Below, one piece after another: positions 30,294-36,895 of a stretch of 36,895 nucleotides of DNA. The notes beneath the pieces are model-generated. The model saw nothing but the letters and a program-made list of their open reading frames with translations. It did no database searches and was not told the origin of the DNA. Location: contig JALHOE010000078.1 of NCBI GenBank assembly GCA_022843175.1, forward strand, positions 1 through 36,895. Direction: 5' to 3'. Source of the DNA: Deltaproteobacteria bacterium (lineage in GTDB: Bacteria; Myxococcota_A; Polyangia; Polyangiales; JADJMO01). The stretch's first letter is position 1; every line of letters starts with the position of its first letter. The translations under genes were made by a program, and so were the position numbers.

Positions 30294-31664
30294 ATGTCTG
30301 CGATCCGCCCGCTCTTTGCGGCGGCGGTCGCGGCGATCGTTTCGGGCTGCTTCGGGGCTTCGCTGCCCCCGGAGTACCCGGGCGTCGTCCGCGCCGCCGA
30401 CGCGCCGTCCGCTCCGCCGTCCGTGGGGCCGACCCCGACCGTCGAACAGGACGAGGGAACGTTGCCGAAGGAGGCCCGGCTCGACGCGATCACGCGCGTC
30501 GCGCTCGCGAGGAGCCCCTCGGTGAAGGAGGCGCGCGCGCGCACGCAGGCCGCGCTCGCTCGGGTGAAGGGGACGGGGAGGCTCCCCGACACCGAGTTCA
30601 AGTACGAGCTGTGGGGGCAGCCGCTCTCGCGACCGTGGGCGCTCAACGAGACGCAGATGCACATGTTCGGGCTGCGCCAGACCTTCCCCGCCATCGGCTC
30701 GCTCGACGCGCAGACCAAGATCGCGGTCGAGGAGGGGAAGGTCGCCCTCGAGCTGCAGCACGCCCGCGAGCTCGACGTCGTCGCCGACGTGCGCAAGGCG
30801 TGGACCTCGTATCGCGCGGCGGTGCGCGAGAAGGCGATCCACATCGAGCACGGAGACCTCAACGCGCGGCTGTTCGAGCTCGCCAAGGTGCAGCTCCCGG
30901 TCGGCAAGGCGAGCCAGAGCGACGTGCTCCGGATCCAGCTCGAGGTCACCCGGGTGCACACCGACATCATCGGGCTCGAGCAGCAGCTCGCGACGAGCCG
31001 GGCGCGCCTCAACACGCTCATGGCGCGCGATCTCGACGCGCCGCTCGGCCCGCCGCCCGACTTCGAGCTGACCGACATCGCGCCGCGCATGGACGACCTC
31101 AAGGCGATGATCGGCAAGCGACCCGAGCTCGCCGCCGCCGACGGCGAGGTCCGCAAGAGCGAGGCCGCGGTCGCCGGCGCGAAGAGCGCGGCGAAGAACC
31201 CGGCCCTCATGCTCGGGCTCGATTACCAGCTGATGCCGATGTCGCCGATGCCGCACAACTTCGGCGCGATGATCCAGTTCAGCCTCCCGTGGCTGAGCGG
31301 CCGGCGCACCGAGGACGTGAAGGCGGCCGAGGCGTCGGTCGAGGCGAGCAAGAGCGCGCGCGCCGCGCTCGAGAGCGTGATCCTGCTCCAGGTGCGCGAG
31401 TCGCTCGCGCGGTACGAGGCGGCGAAGGCGCGCTACGCGATCATCGACACGCAGCTCCTGCCGCAGGCGAAGAAGGCGTTCGAGGCGATGCAGTCGGCGT
31501 GGGCCGCGGGTGGCGGCGAATCGCTCGGGGTCATCGACGGGCTCCGCACCTACCTCTCGATCCGCATCGAGCGCAGCCGCGCCCTCGCCGACGTCGAGCT
31601 CGCGGTCGCCGACATCGAGCGCGCGATCGGCGGGCCGCTCCCGAAGAAGGGAGGCAAGCCGTGA
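30294..31664 (+). CDS. cusC: TolC-like outer-membrane efflux lipoprotein (CusC type)
   Basis: Protein of 456 residues. Signal peptide with lipidation Cys19 (IVSGC), as in CusC/OprM channels. Two repeats of long amphipathic helices follow (about 65-250 and 265-450), with typical segments such as RLDAITRVALARSPSVKEAR, GLRQTFPAIGSLDAQTKIA and MIQFSLPWLSGRR. It forms the trimeric outer-membrane exit duct of the metal pump. GGAGG lies seven bases before the ATG. The stop overlaps the start of the adaptor gene (GTGA), confirming an operon. Confidence 0.92.
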   Translation: MSAIRPLFAAAVAAIVSGCFGASLPPEYPGVVRAADAPSAPPSVGPTPTVEQDEGTLPKEARLDAITRVALARSPSVKEARARTQAALARVKGTGRLPDTEFKYELWGQPLSRPWALNETQMHMFGLRQTFPAIGSLDAQTKIAVEEGKVALELQHARELDVVADVRKAWTSYRAAVREKAIHIEHGDLNARLFELAKVQLPVGKASQSDVLRIQLEVTRVHTDIIGLEQQLATSRARLNTLMARDLDAPLGPPPDFELTDIAPRMDDLKAMIGKRPELAAADGEVRKSEAAVAGAKSAAKNPALMLGLDYQLMPMSPMPHNFGAMIQFSLPWLSGRRTEDVKAAEASVEASKSARAALESVILLQVRESLARYEAAKARYAIIDTQLLPQAKKAFEAMQSAWAAGGGESLGVIDGLRTYLSIRIERSRALADVELAVADIERAIGGPLPKKGGKP

Positions 31665-33061
31665 CCGAAGAGGCGATGCCCGAGGGCAAGGAGCCGCCGC
31701 CGCGCGGGTGGCGTGTGATGGCCGTGGTGCGGTGGGCGCTGGTGCTGCTGATGGCCGCGATCGCGGTCGCCGCGGTGCTGCGCTTCGTTCGCTCCGGCTC
31801 CCCGACGCAGAGCGCGTCCGCCGAGGTCTGGTACTGCCCGATGCACCCGTCGGTCGTGCAGGACCACCCGGGCGAGTGCCCGATCTGCGGAATGAACCTG
31901 GTGAAGCGCGAGGGCGCGGCCGACAGCGGCGCGATCTCGCACGTCGGTCACCGCCACGAGCCGAGCGATCCGTTCGTGTGCCCGATGCACCCCGAGGAGA
32001 CCGGCCTGTCGGCGAGCGATCGCTGCCCGATCTGCAAGATGGCCCTCGAGCCGCGCGCGACGGTCGACGCGGGGACGGCGGTCCCCGGCCTCGCGCCGAT
32101 CGCGCTGTCGTTCGACCGCATCCAGCTCATCGGCATGAAGACGGCGAAGGCGACGAAGGAGTCGCTGCTCACCGAGCTCAAGACGGTCGGCTACGTCACG
32201 CCGACCGAGCAGGGGCTCGCCAAGGTCACCACCAAGTTCGCGGGCTGGATCGAGGGCCTCCCGGTCGCCGAGACCGGCAAGAAGGTGCGGCGCGGCGAGC
32301 TGATGGCGCTCGTGTACAGCCCGGCGGTGTACCTCGCGCAGCAGGAGTACCTCACGGCGCGCGCGTTCGCGTCGACGCCGGACGGCGGCCTCGCGCCCGA
32401 GGCCCGCAAGCGGCTCGAGCTCCTCGGCGTCGCGTCGGGCGACATCGCGGCGATCGAGAAATCGGGCCAGCCGAAGAAGACCGTCGGCGTGTACGCGCCG
32501 GCCAACGGGTGGGTCGCGCAGAAGAGCGCGGTCATCGGTCAGTCGTTCCAGGCGGGCACCGAGCTGTTCACGATCGCCGACCTGAGCAAGGTGTGGGTGC
32601 TCGCCGACGTGTACGAGCACGAGCTCGCGCGGGTGAAGCTCGGTCAGGCCGCGCGGTTCACCACCGCGATGTACCCCGATCGAGCGTTCACCGGCGAGGT
32701 GAAGTTCATCTACCCGACGATCGACCCCGCGACGCGCACCGCGAAGGTGCGGCTCGAGTACCCGAACGCAGAGCTCGAGCTCCGCCCGGGCGCGTACGGC
32801 GACGTCTCGCTGTCGCTCCCCGCGAGCGCGAGCGTGGTCGTCCCCCGCGAGGCGCTCGTCGACACCGGCGGGCTCCAATACGTCTTCGTCGACAAGGGCG
32901 ACGGCCGGTTCGAGCCGCGTCGCGTCGCGGTGGGCGCGCGCAGCGGCGAGAAGATCGAGATTCGCAGCGGCGTCGCGGAGGGCGAGACCGTGGTCACGAC
33001 GGGCAACTTCCTCCTCGACTCCGAGAGCCGGCTCCGCGCCGCGATCGAGGGGGCCAAGTGA
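31661..33061 (+). CDS. cusB: RND periplasmic adaptor with two heavy-metal-binding domains (CusB type)
   Basis: Protein of 466 residues from a GTG. Membrane anchor at about 20-43. Two short metal-binding modules follow: WYCPMHP...CPICGM (57-78) and FVCPMHP...CPICKM (106-127). The rest is a membrane-fusion protein with barrel-sandwich and beta-barrel parts (KFAGWIEGLPVAETGKKVRR, VYAPANGWVAQKSAVIGQSF, LSKVWVLADVYEHELARVK). It links the pump to the outer-membrane duct and hands over metal. Overlaps both neighbours by GTGA. Confidence 0.94.
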   Translation: MTEEAMPEGKEPPPRGWRVMAVVRWALVLLMAAIAVAAVLRFVRSGSPTQSASAEVWYCPMHPSVVQDHPGECPICGMNLVKREGAADSGAISHVGHRHEPSDPFVCPMHPEETGLSASDRCPICKMALEPRATVDAGTAVPGLAPIALSFDRIQLIGMKTAKATKESLLTELKTVGYVTPTEQGLAKVTTKFAGWIEGLPVAETGKKVRRGELMALVYSPAVYLAQQEYLTARAFASTPDGGLAPEARKRLELLGVASGDIAAIEKSGQPKKTVGVYAPANGWVAQKSAVIGQSFQAGTELFTIADLSKVWVLADVYEHELARVKLGQAARFTTAMYPDRAFTGEVKFIYPTIDPATRTAKVRLEYPNAELELRPGAYGDVSLSLPASASVVVPREALVDTGGLQYVFVDKGDGRFEPRRVAVGARSGEKIEIRSGVAEGETVVTTGNFLLDSESRLRAAIEGAK

Positions 33062-36000
33062 TCGTCTCCCGCATCATCGAAGCGTGCGCGAAGAACCGCC
33101 TGATCGTGATCCTCGCCGTCGCGTTCGCGACGCTCGGGGCGATCTCGTCGATCCGCAAGGTGAAGCTCGACGCCATCCCCGATCTCTCCGATCCGCAGGT
33201 CGTCGTCTTCACCGAGTGGATGGGCCGTTCGCCGACGCTGGTGGAGGATCAGGTCACCTACCCGATCGTCTCCGCGCTCGTGGCCGCGCCGCACGTCACC
33301 GACGTGCGCGGGTTCTCGATGTTCGGCATGTCGTTCGTGTACGTCGTCTTCGAGGAGGGCACCGATCCGTACTGGGGCCGGAGCCGCGTGCTCGAGTACC
33401 TCAACGGAATCCGCGGGCGCCTGCCGATCGGCGCCGAGCCGCGCATCGGCCCCGACGCGAGCGGCATCGGGTGGACGTTCCAGTACACGCTCGTCGACAA
33501 ATCCGGCAAACACGGGCTCGACGAGCTGCGCACGTTCCAGGACTTCACCCTGCGCTACGCCCTCGGCAGCGTCGCCGGCGTGGCCGAGGTCGCGAGCGTC
33601 GGCGGCTACGAGAAGCAGTACCAGGTCACCGTCGATCCGCAGAAGCTCAAGGCGTTTGGCGTCACGCTGCAGGAGGTCGCCGCGGCGATCCGCGACTCGA
33701 ACGAGGACGTCGGCGGGCGCGTGCTCGAGATGTCCGGCCGCGAGTACTACGTGCGCGGCAGGGGCTACGTGCAGAGCCTCGGCGATCTCGAGAAGGTCGT
33801 GCTGCGCGCGAACGGCGGGACGCCGGTGCGCATCGGCGACGTCGGCAAGGTGAACTTCGGGCCCGAGATCCGTCGCGGGCTCCTCGAGTGGAACGGCGAG
33901 GGCGAGGCGGTCGGCGCGATCGTGGTGATGCGCTACGGCGAGAACGCGCTCGACGTCATCGAGCGGGTGAAGGCCAAGCTGGCCGAGCTGAAGCCGAGTC
34001 TGCCGCCCGGCGTCGAGGTGCAGATCGCCTACGACCGCTCCGACCTCATCCACCGCTCGATCGCCACGCTGAAGGGCGCGCTGCTCGAGGAGATCATCGT
34101 CGTCAGCATCGTCATCGTGCTGTTCCTGCTGCACGTGCGCAGCTCGCTCCTGCCGATCATCAGCCTGCCATTGGCGGTCGCGCTGTCGTTCATCCCGATG
34201 TACTTCCTCGACATCCCGTCGACGATCATGAGCCTCGGCGGGATCGCGATCGCCATCGGCGCCACGGTGGACGCCGAGATCGTGATGATCGAGGCGTCGC
34301 ACAAGAAGCTCGAACAGCCGCACACCGAGGCCGATCGCCATCGTTTGTTGGCCGAGGCCGCGAAGGAGGTGAGCCCGGCGATCTTCTTCTCGCTCCTGAT
34401 CATCGCCGTGGCCTTCTTGCCGGTGTTCACGCTCACCGGGCAGGCCGGGCGGCTGTTTCGGCCGATGGCGTACACCAAGACGTTCGTGATGCTCGCGTCG
34501 GCGATCCTCTCGATCACCTTCGCCCCGGCGATGCGCGACTTCTTGATCCGCGGGAAGATCTACCCCGAGCACCGCCACCCGGTCTCGCGCTTCATCATCG
34601 CGCTCTACAAACCGTTCGTGTACGTCGCGCTGCGCCGGCCGAAGTCGACGATCGGCCTCGGGCTCCTCGCGCTCGTGTCGGCGGTGCCGCTCTATCGCGA
34701 GCTCGGCAGCGAGTTCATGCCGCCGCTCAACGAGGGCGACGTCCTCTACATGCCGATCACGATGCCCAACGTGTCGATCGAGGTCGCCAAGCAGCAACTG
34801 CAGGCGCAGGACCGCATCCTCAAGAGCTTCCCCGAGGTGGCGAGCGTGTTCGGCAAGATCGGGCGCGCCGAGACGCCGACCGATCCCGCGCCGCTCACCA
34901 TGGTCGAGACGACGATCCGTCTGAAGCCGGAGAGCGAGTGGCGGCGCATCCACAAGGAGCGCTGGTACTCCGGCTGGCCCAACTTCTTGAAGCCGGTGTT
35001 CCGGCCGATCTGGCCGGAGGACCGGCCGATCACGTGGGACGAGCTCACCGCCGAGATGAACAAGAAGATGCAGTTCCCCGGCTGGACGAGCGCGTTCACC
35101 ATGCCGATCAAGACCCGCATCGACATGCAGTCGACCGGCGTGCGCACGCCGATCGGCGTGAAGATCCAGGGCACGAGCCTCGACGAAATCGAGAAGCTCG
35201 GCGTCGCGCTCGAGAAGGTGCTCGCCCCGGTGCCCGGCACCCGCAGCGTCATCTACGAGCGCAACCAGGGGGGGCTCTACGTCGACATCGTGCCCAAGCG
35301 CGACGCGCTCGCGCGGTACGGGCTCACGGTCGGCGACGTCGAGCGCACCATCGAGGCGGCGATCGGCGGCGCGCCGGTCTCGGTCACGATCGAGGGCCGC
35401 GCGCGGTTCACGATCAACGTGCGCTACCCGCAAGATCTCCGCTCCGATCTCGACAAGCTGCGGCGCGTGCTCGTGCCCACCGGCGGCGGCAAGCAGGGCG
35501 CGCTCTTCCTCGACGAGCCGCGCGAGGATCGGTGGCTCCTCGCGCAGATGGGCGACATGGGAGGTGGCTCGTCGTCGGCCCCGAAGGCGCCTGGCCCCGC
35601 GCAAAACTCGGAGCCGGTGGCGGACGTCCCCGGCATCGCGCCCAACGGGCTGCCCGCCCTGCCGCTCACCGGCGAGCTGACGATCCCCGTCGCGCCGCCC
35701 ACCGCGCCCGCGACGGCAGACGTCGGGGCGTCGTACATCCCGCTCGGTCAGCTCGCGGACATCCAGATCGTCAACGGGCCGCCGATGGTCCGCGACGAGG
35801 ACGGCCTGCTCGTCGGCTACGTCTACGTCGACATCGACACCGCCCAGCGCGACATCGGCGGCTACGTCGACGACGCGAAGCGCGTGGTGCAGGAGGCGCA
35901 GAGCCGCGGCGAGCTCCGGCTGCCGCCCGGCTACTTCCTGAAGTGGACCGGCCAGTACGAGCTGCTCGAGGAGATGGTCGCGCGGATGAAGGTGGTGGTG

Positions 36001-36765
36001 CCGCTGACGATCGGCATCATCGTGTTGCTCCTGTGGTTCCAGTTCAAGAACGCGATCGAGGTGCTCATCGTGCTCCTCTCGATCCCGTTCGCGCTGGTGG
36101 GCAGCGTGTGGCTGATGTGGCTCCTCGACTACCGCATGTCCACGGCGGTGTGGGTCGGCGTGATCGCGCTCGTGGGGCTCGCCGCGCAGACCGGCATCGT
36201 GATGATCGTCTACATCGATCACGCCTACGAGCGGCGAAAGGCCGCCGGCCTGATCCGCGATCTCGACGACATCATCTGGGCGCACATGGAGGGCACCGTC
36301 CTCCGCGTGCGACCGAAGCTGATGACGGTGTCGACGATGCTCATCGGCCTCATCCCGCTCTTGTGGGCGAAGGGCTCGGGCGCGGACGTGATGAAGCGGA
36401 TCGCGGTGCCGATGATCGGCGGGCTCATCACCTCGGCGTTCCTCACGCTCGAGATCATCCCGGTGATCTACACGTATTGGCGGCAGGAGCAGCTCCTGTG
36501 GGAGCGCGTCGACCGCGCGCGGCTCGTGCGGCTGCAGGTGGCGGCGTACGTGCAGGCGGTCGGGTGGGCGGTGCTCGCGACGCTGCTCGTCGCGACGCTG
36601 TATGTCGCCATCCCGAAGCCGATCTTCACGCTGACCGTCGTCATCGCCGCGGTGGCGGTGGTCGTCGGGCTCGGCACGTACTTCACGCTGCGGCCCGCCG
36701 CGCGAAGGGAGGTGTGGCCCGCTACGCCGCGCGTCGCCGACGGAGGAGCAGGCCCAACAGAATGA
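33058..36765 (+). CDS. cusA: CusA-type Cu(I)/Ag(I) efflux RND pump
   Basis: Protein of 1235 residues from a GTG overlapping the cusB stop. Heavy-metal RND transporter: KLDAIPDLSDPQVVVFTEW near the start and the proton-relay Asp405 in GATVDAEIVMIEASHK. The three Met that bind Cu(I)/Ag(I) in CusA are all kept: M565 (DVLYMPITMP), M615 (APLTMVETTI) and M690 (RIDMQSTGV). That argues for Cu/Ag rather than Zn/Co/Ni. It is about 190 residues longer than E. coli CusA; most of the extra length is a Gly/Pro/Ala-rich insertion at about 808-890 and a C-terminal extension with two extra hydrophobic helices. The 3' end overlaps the convergent gene at the right edge by 44 bases. Confidence 0.95.
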   Translation: MIVSRIIEACAKNRLIVILAVAFATLGAISSIRKVKLDAIPDLSDPQVVVFTEWMGRSPTLVEDQVTYPIVSALVAAPHVTDVRGFSMFGMSFVYVVFEEGTDPYWGRSRVLEYLNGIRGRLPIGAEPRIGPDASGIGWTFQYTLVDKSGKHGLDELRTFQDFTLRYALGSVAGVAEVASVGGYEKQYQVTVDPQKLKAFGVTLQEVAAAIRDSNEDVGGRVLEMSGREYYVRGRGYVQSLGDLEKVVLRANGGTPVRIGDVGKVNFGPEIRRGLLEWNGEGEAVGAIVVMRYGENALDVIERVKAKLAELKPSLPPGVEVQIAYDRSDLIHRSIATLKGALLEEIIVVSIVIVLFLLHVRSSLLPIISLPLAVALSFIPMYFLDIPSTIMSLGGIAIAIGATVDAEIVMIEASHKKLEQPHTEADRHRLLAEAAKEVSPAIFFSLLIIAVAFLPVFTLTGQAGRLFRPMAYTKTFVMLASAILSITFAPAMRDFLIRGKIYPEHRHPVSRFIIALYKPFVYVALRRPKSTIGLGLLALVSAVPLYRELGSEFMPPLNEGDVLYMPITMPNVSIEVAKQQLQAQDRILKSFPEVASVFGKIGRAETPTDPAPLTMVETTIRLKPESEWRRIHKERWYSGWPNFLKPVFRPIWPEDRPITWDELTAEMNKKMQFPGWTSAFTMPIKTRIDMQSTGVRTPIGVKIQGTSLDEIEKLGVALEKVLAPVPGTRSVIYERNQGGLYVDIVPKRDALARYGLTVGDVERTIEAAIGGAPVSVTIEGRARFTINVRYPQDLRSDLDKLRRVLVPTGGGKQGALFLDEPREDRWLLAQMGDMGGGSSSAPKAPGPAQNSEPVADVPGIAPNGLPALPLTGELTIPVAPPTAPATADVGASYIPLGQLADIQIVNGPPMVRDEDGLLVGYVYVDIDTAQRDIGGYVDDAKRVVQEAQSRGELRLPPGYFLKWTGQYELLEEMVARMKVVVPLTIGIIVLLLWFQFKNAIEVLIVLLSIPFALVGSVWLMWLLDYRMSTAVWVGVIALVGLAAQTGIVMIVYIDHAYERRKAAGLIRDLDDIIWAHMEGTVLRVRPKLMTVSTMLIGLIPLLWAKGSGADVMKRIAVPMIGGLITSAFLTLEIIPVIYTYWRQEQLLWERVDRARLVRLQVAAYVQAVGWAVLATLLVATLYVAIPKPIFTLTVVIAAVAVVVGLGTYFTLRPAARREVWPATPRVADGGAGPTE

Positions 36766-36895
36766 GCGCGAACGGCGCGCCGCGGTTGTCGCTCGCGACG
36801 CGACAGCCGCAGCCGCCGCTCTCCTCGGCGGGCGCTGCGTCGGGCGCGCCGTCGGCCGGGGAGGCGCTGTCGACGGCCGCGGAGTCCGCCGCGAC
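36722..36895 (-). CDS. C-terminal end of a MYXO-CTERM protein (partial)
   Basis: Only the last 57 residues lie in the window. They show an Ala/Asp/Pro-rich linker (about 1-26), then GGCGCRV, a hydrophobic run FALILLGLLL and the terminal RRRRAA. This is the MYXO-CTERM sorting signal: Cys motif, membrane segment, basic tail. The full protein should be exported and anchored at the surface. The stop lies at 36722 and the gene overlaps the cusA end by 44 bases, convergently. The body and function are outside the window. Confidence 0.85.
   Translation of the reverse strand, partial: VAADSAAVDSASPADGAPDAAPAEESGGCGCRVASDNRGAPFALILLGLLLRRRRAA

Noticed and set aside
1-36895. CRISPR arrays, tRNA or rRNA genes
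   Set aside because: No regularly spaced repeats, no tRNA-like cloverleaf with a T-arm GGTTCRA motif and no rRNA signature were seen while reading the window.

Overview
The window is GC-rich, gene-dense DNA that most likely belongs to the chromosome of a Polyangia-type myxobacterium (Myxococcota). The main reasons are two C-termini of the MYXO-CTERM type (Cys, short hydrophobic stretch, Arg-rich tail; ends of the genes at 19887-21242 and 36722-36895), a eukaryote-like Ser/Thr kinase next to a PP2C phosphatase, and many lipoproteins with low-complexity acidic or Ala/Pro linkers. Genes are tightly packed, with repeated ATGA/GTGA overlaps and many GTG starts. No tRNA, rRNA or CRISPR array was seen.

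Left part (1-9500). A minus-strand unit runs from 6329 to the left edge: two propeller-like lipoproteins, a predicted outer-membrane barrel protein, a PP2C phosphatase fused to a cyclic-nucleotide-binding domain, and a membrane-anchored Ser/Thr kinase cut by the window edge. It reads as envelope proteins linked to phospho-signalling. Next come a crotonase-fold enzyme whose two catalytic acids are replaced, a small hypothetical gene, and a TetR regulator translationally coupled to a Maf/YceF nucleotide pyrophosphatase, with operator-like palindromes before the regulator.

Middle (9500-22000). This holds mostly single genes: an LpqC/PHB-depolymerase-like esterase lipoprotein, a polytopic membrane protein, a tandem-FKBP lipoprotein, a stand-alone receiver protein, a four-helix membrane protein, a Cys-rich lipoprotein, a Ca-dependent PI-PLC-like lipoprotein, a TrmN6-like methyltransferase and a DUF3806-like protein. 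It ends with a group made of a HExxH lipoprotein, a HExxH protein with a MYXO-CTERM tail and an HmuY-like lipoprotein, which suggests proteolysis coupled to haem capture. At least six genes here and nearby have a TANNNT -10-like hexamer 6-7 bases before the start codon and no Shine-Dalgarno sequence, which points to leaderless transcripts.

Accessory segment (about 22000-29800). A complete ISL3-family insertion sequence (22269-23867) has imperfect inverted ends and a perfect 8-bp target duplication. Beyond it lies a minus-strand gene cluster (29104 down to 24788) with strong Shine-Dalgarno sites: a phage head-decoration-like protein, a phage spike/fibre-like protein, three tandem paralogues of about 145 residues, a Gly-rich protein and a small Cys-rich protein. 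No terminase, portal, integrase or lysis gene is visible. It looks like an isolated virion-surface module and is the best candidate for an undescribed system. A 95-bp double-hairpin repeat closes the segment.

Right part (29824-36765). A complete Cus-type Cu(I)/Ag(I) efflux operon: a Cys/His-rich exported protein, a TolC-like lipoprotein, a membrane-fusion protein with two CPMHP metal-binding domains, and a CusA-type RND pump keeping the Met triad and the proton-relay Asp, with an unusual Pro/Ala-rich insertion. A MYXO-CTERM gene enters convergently at the right edge.
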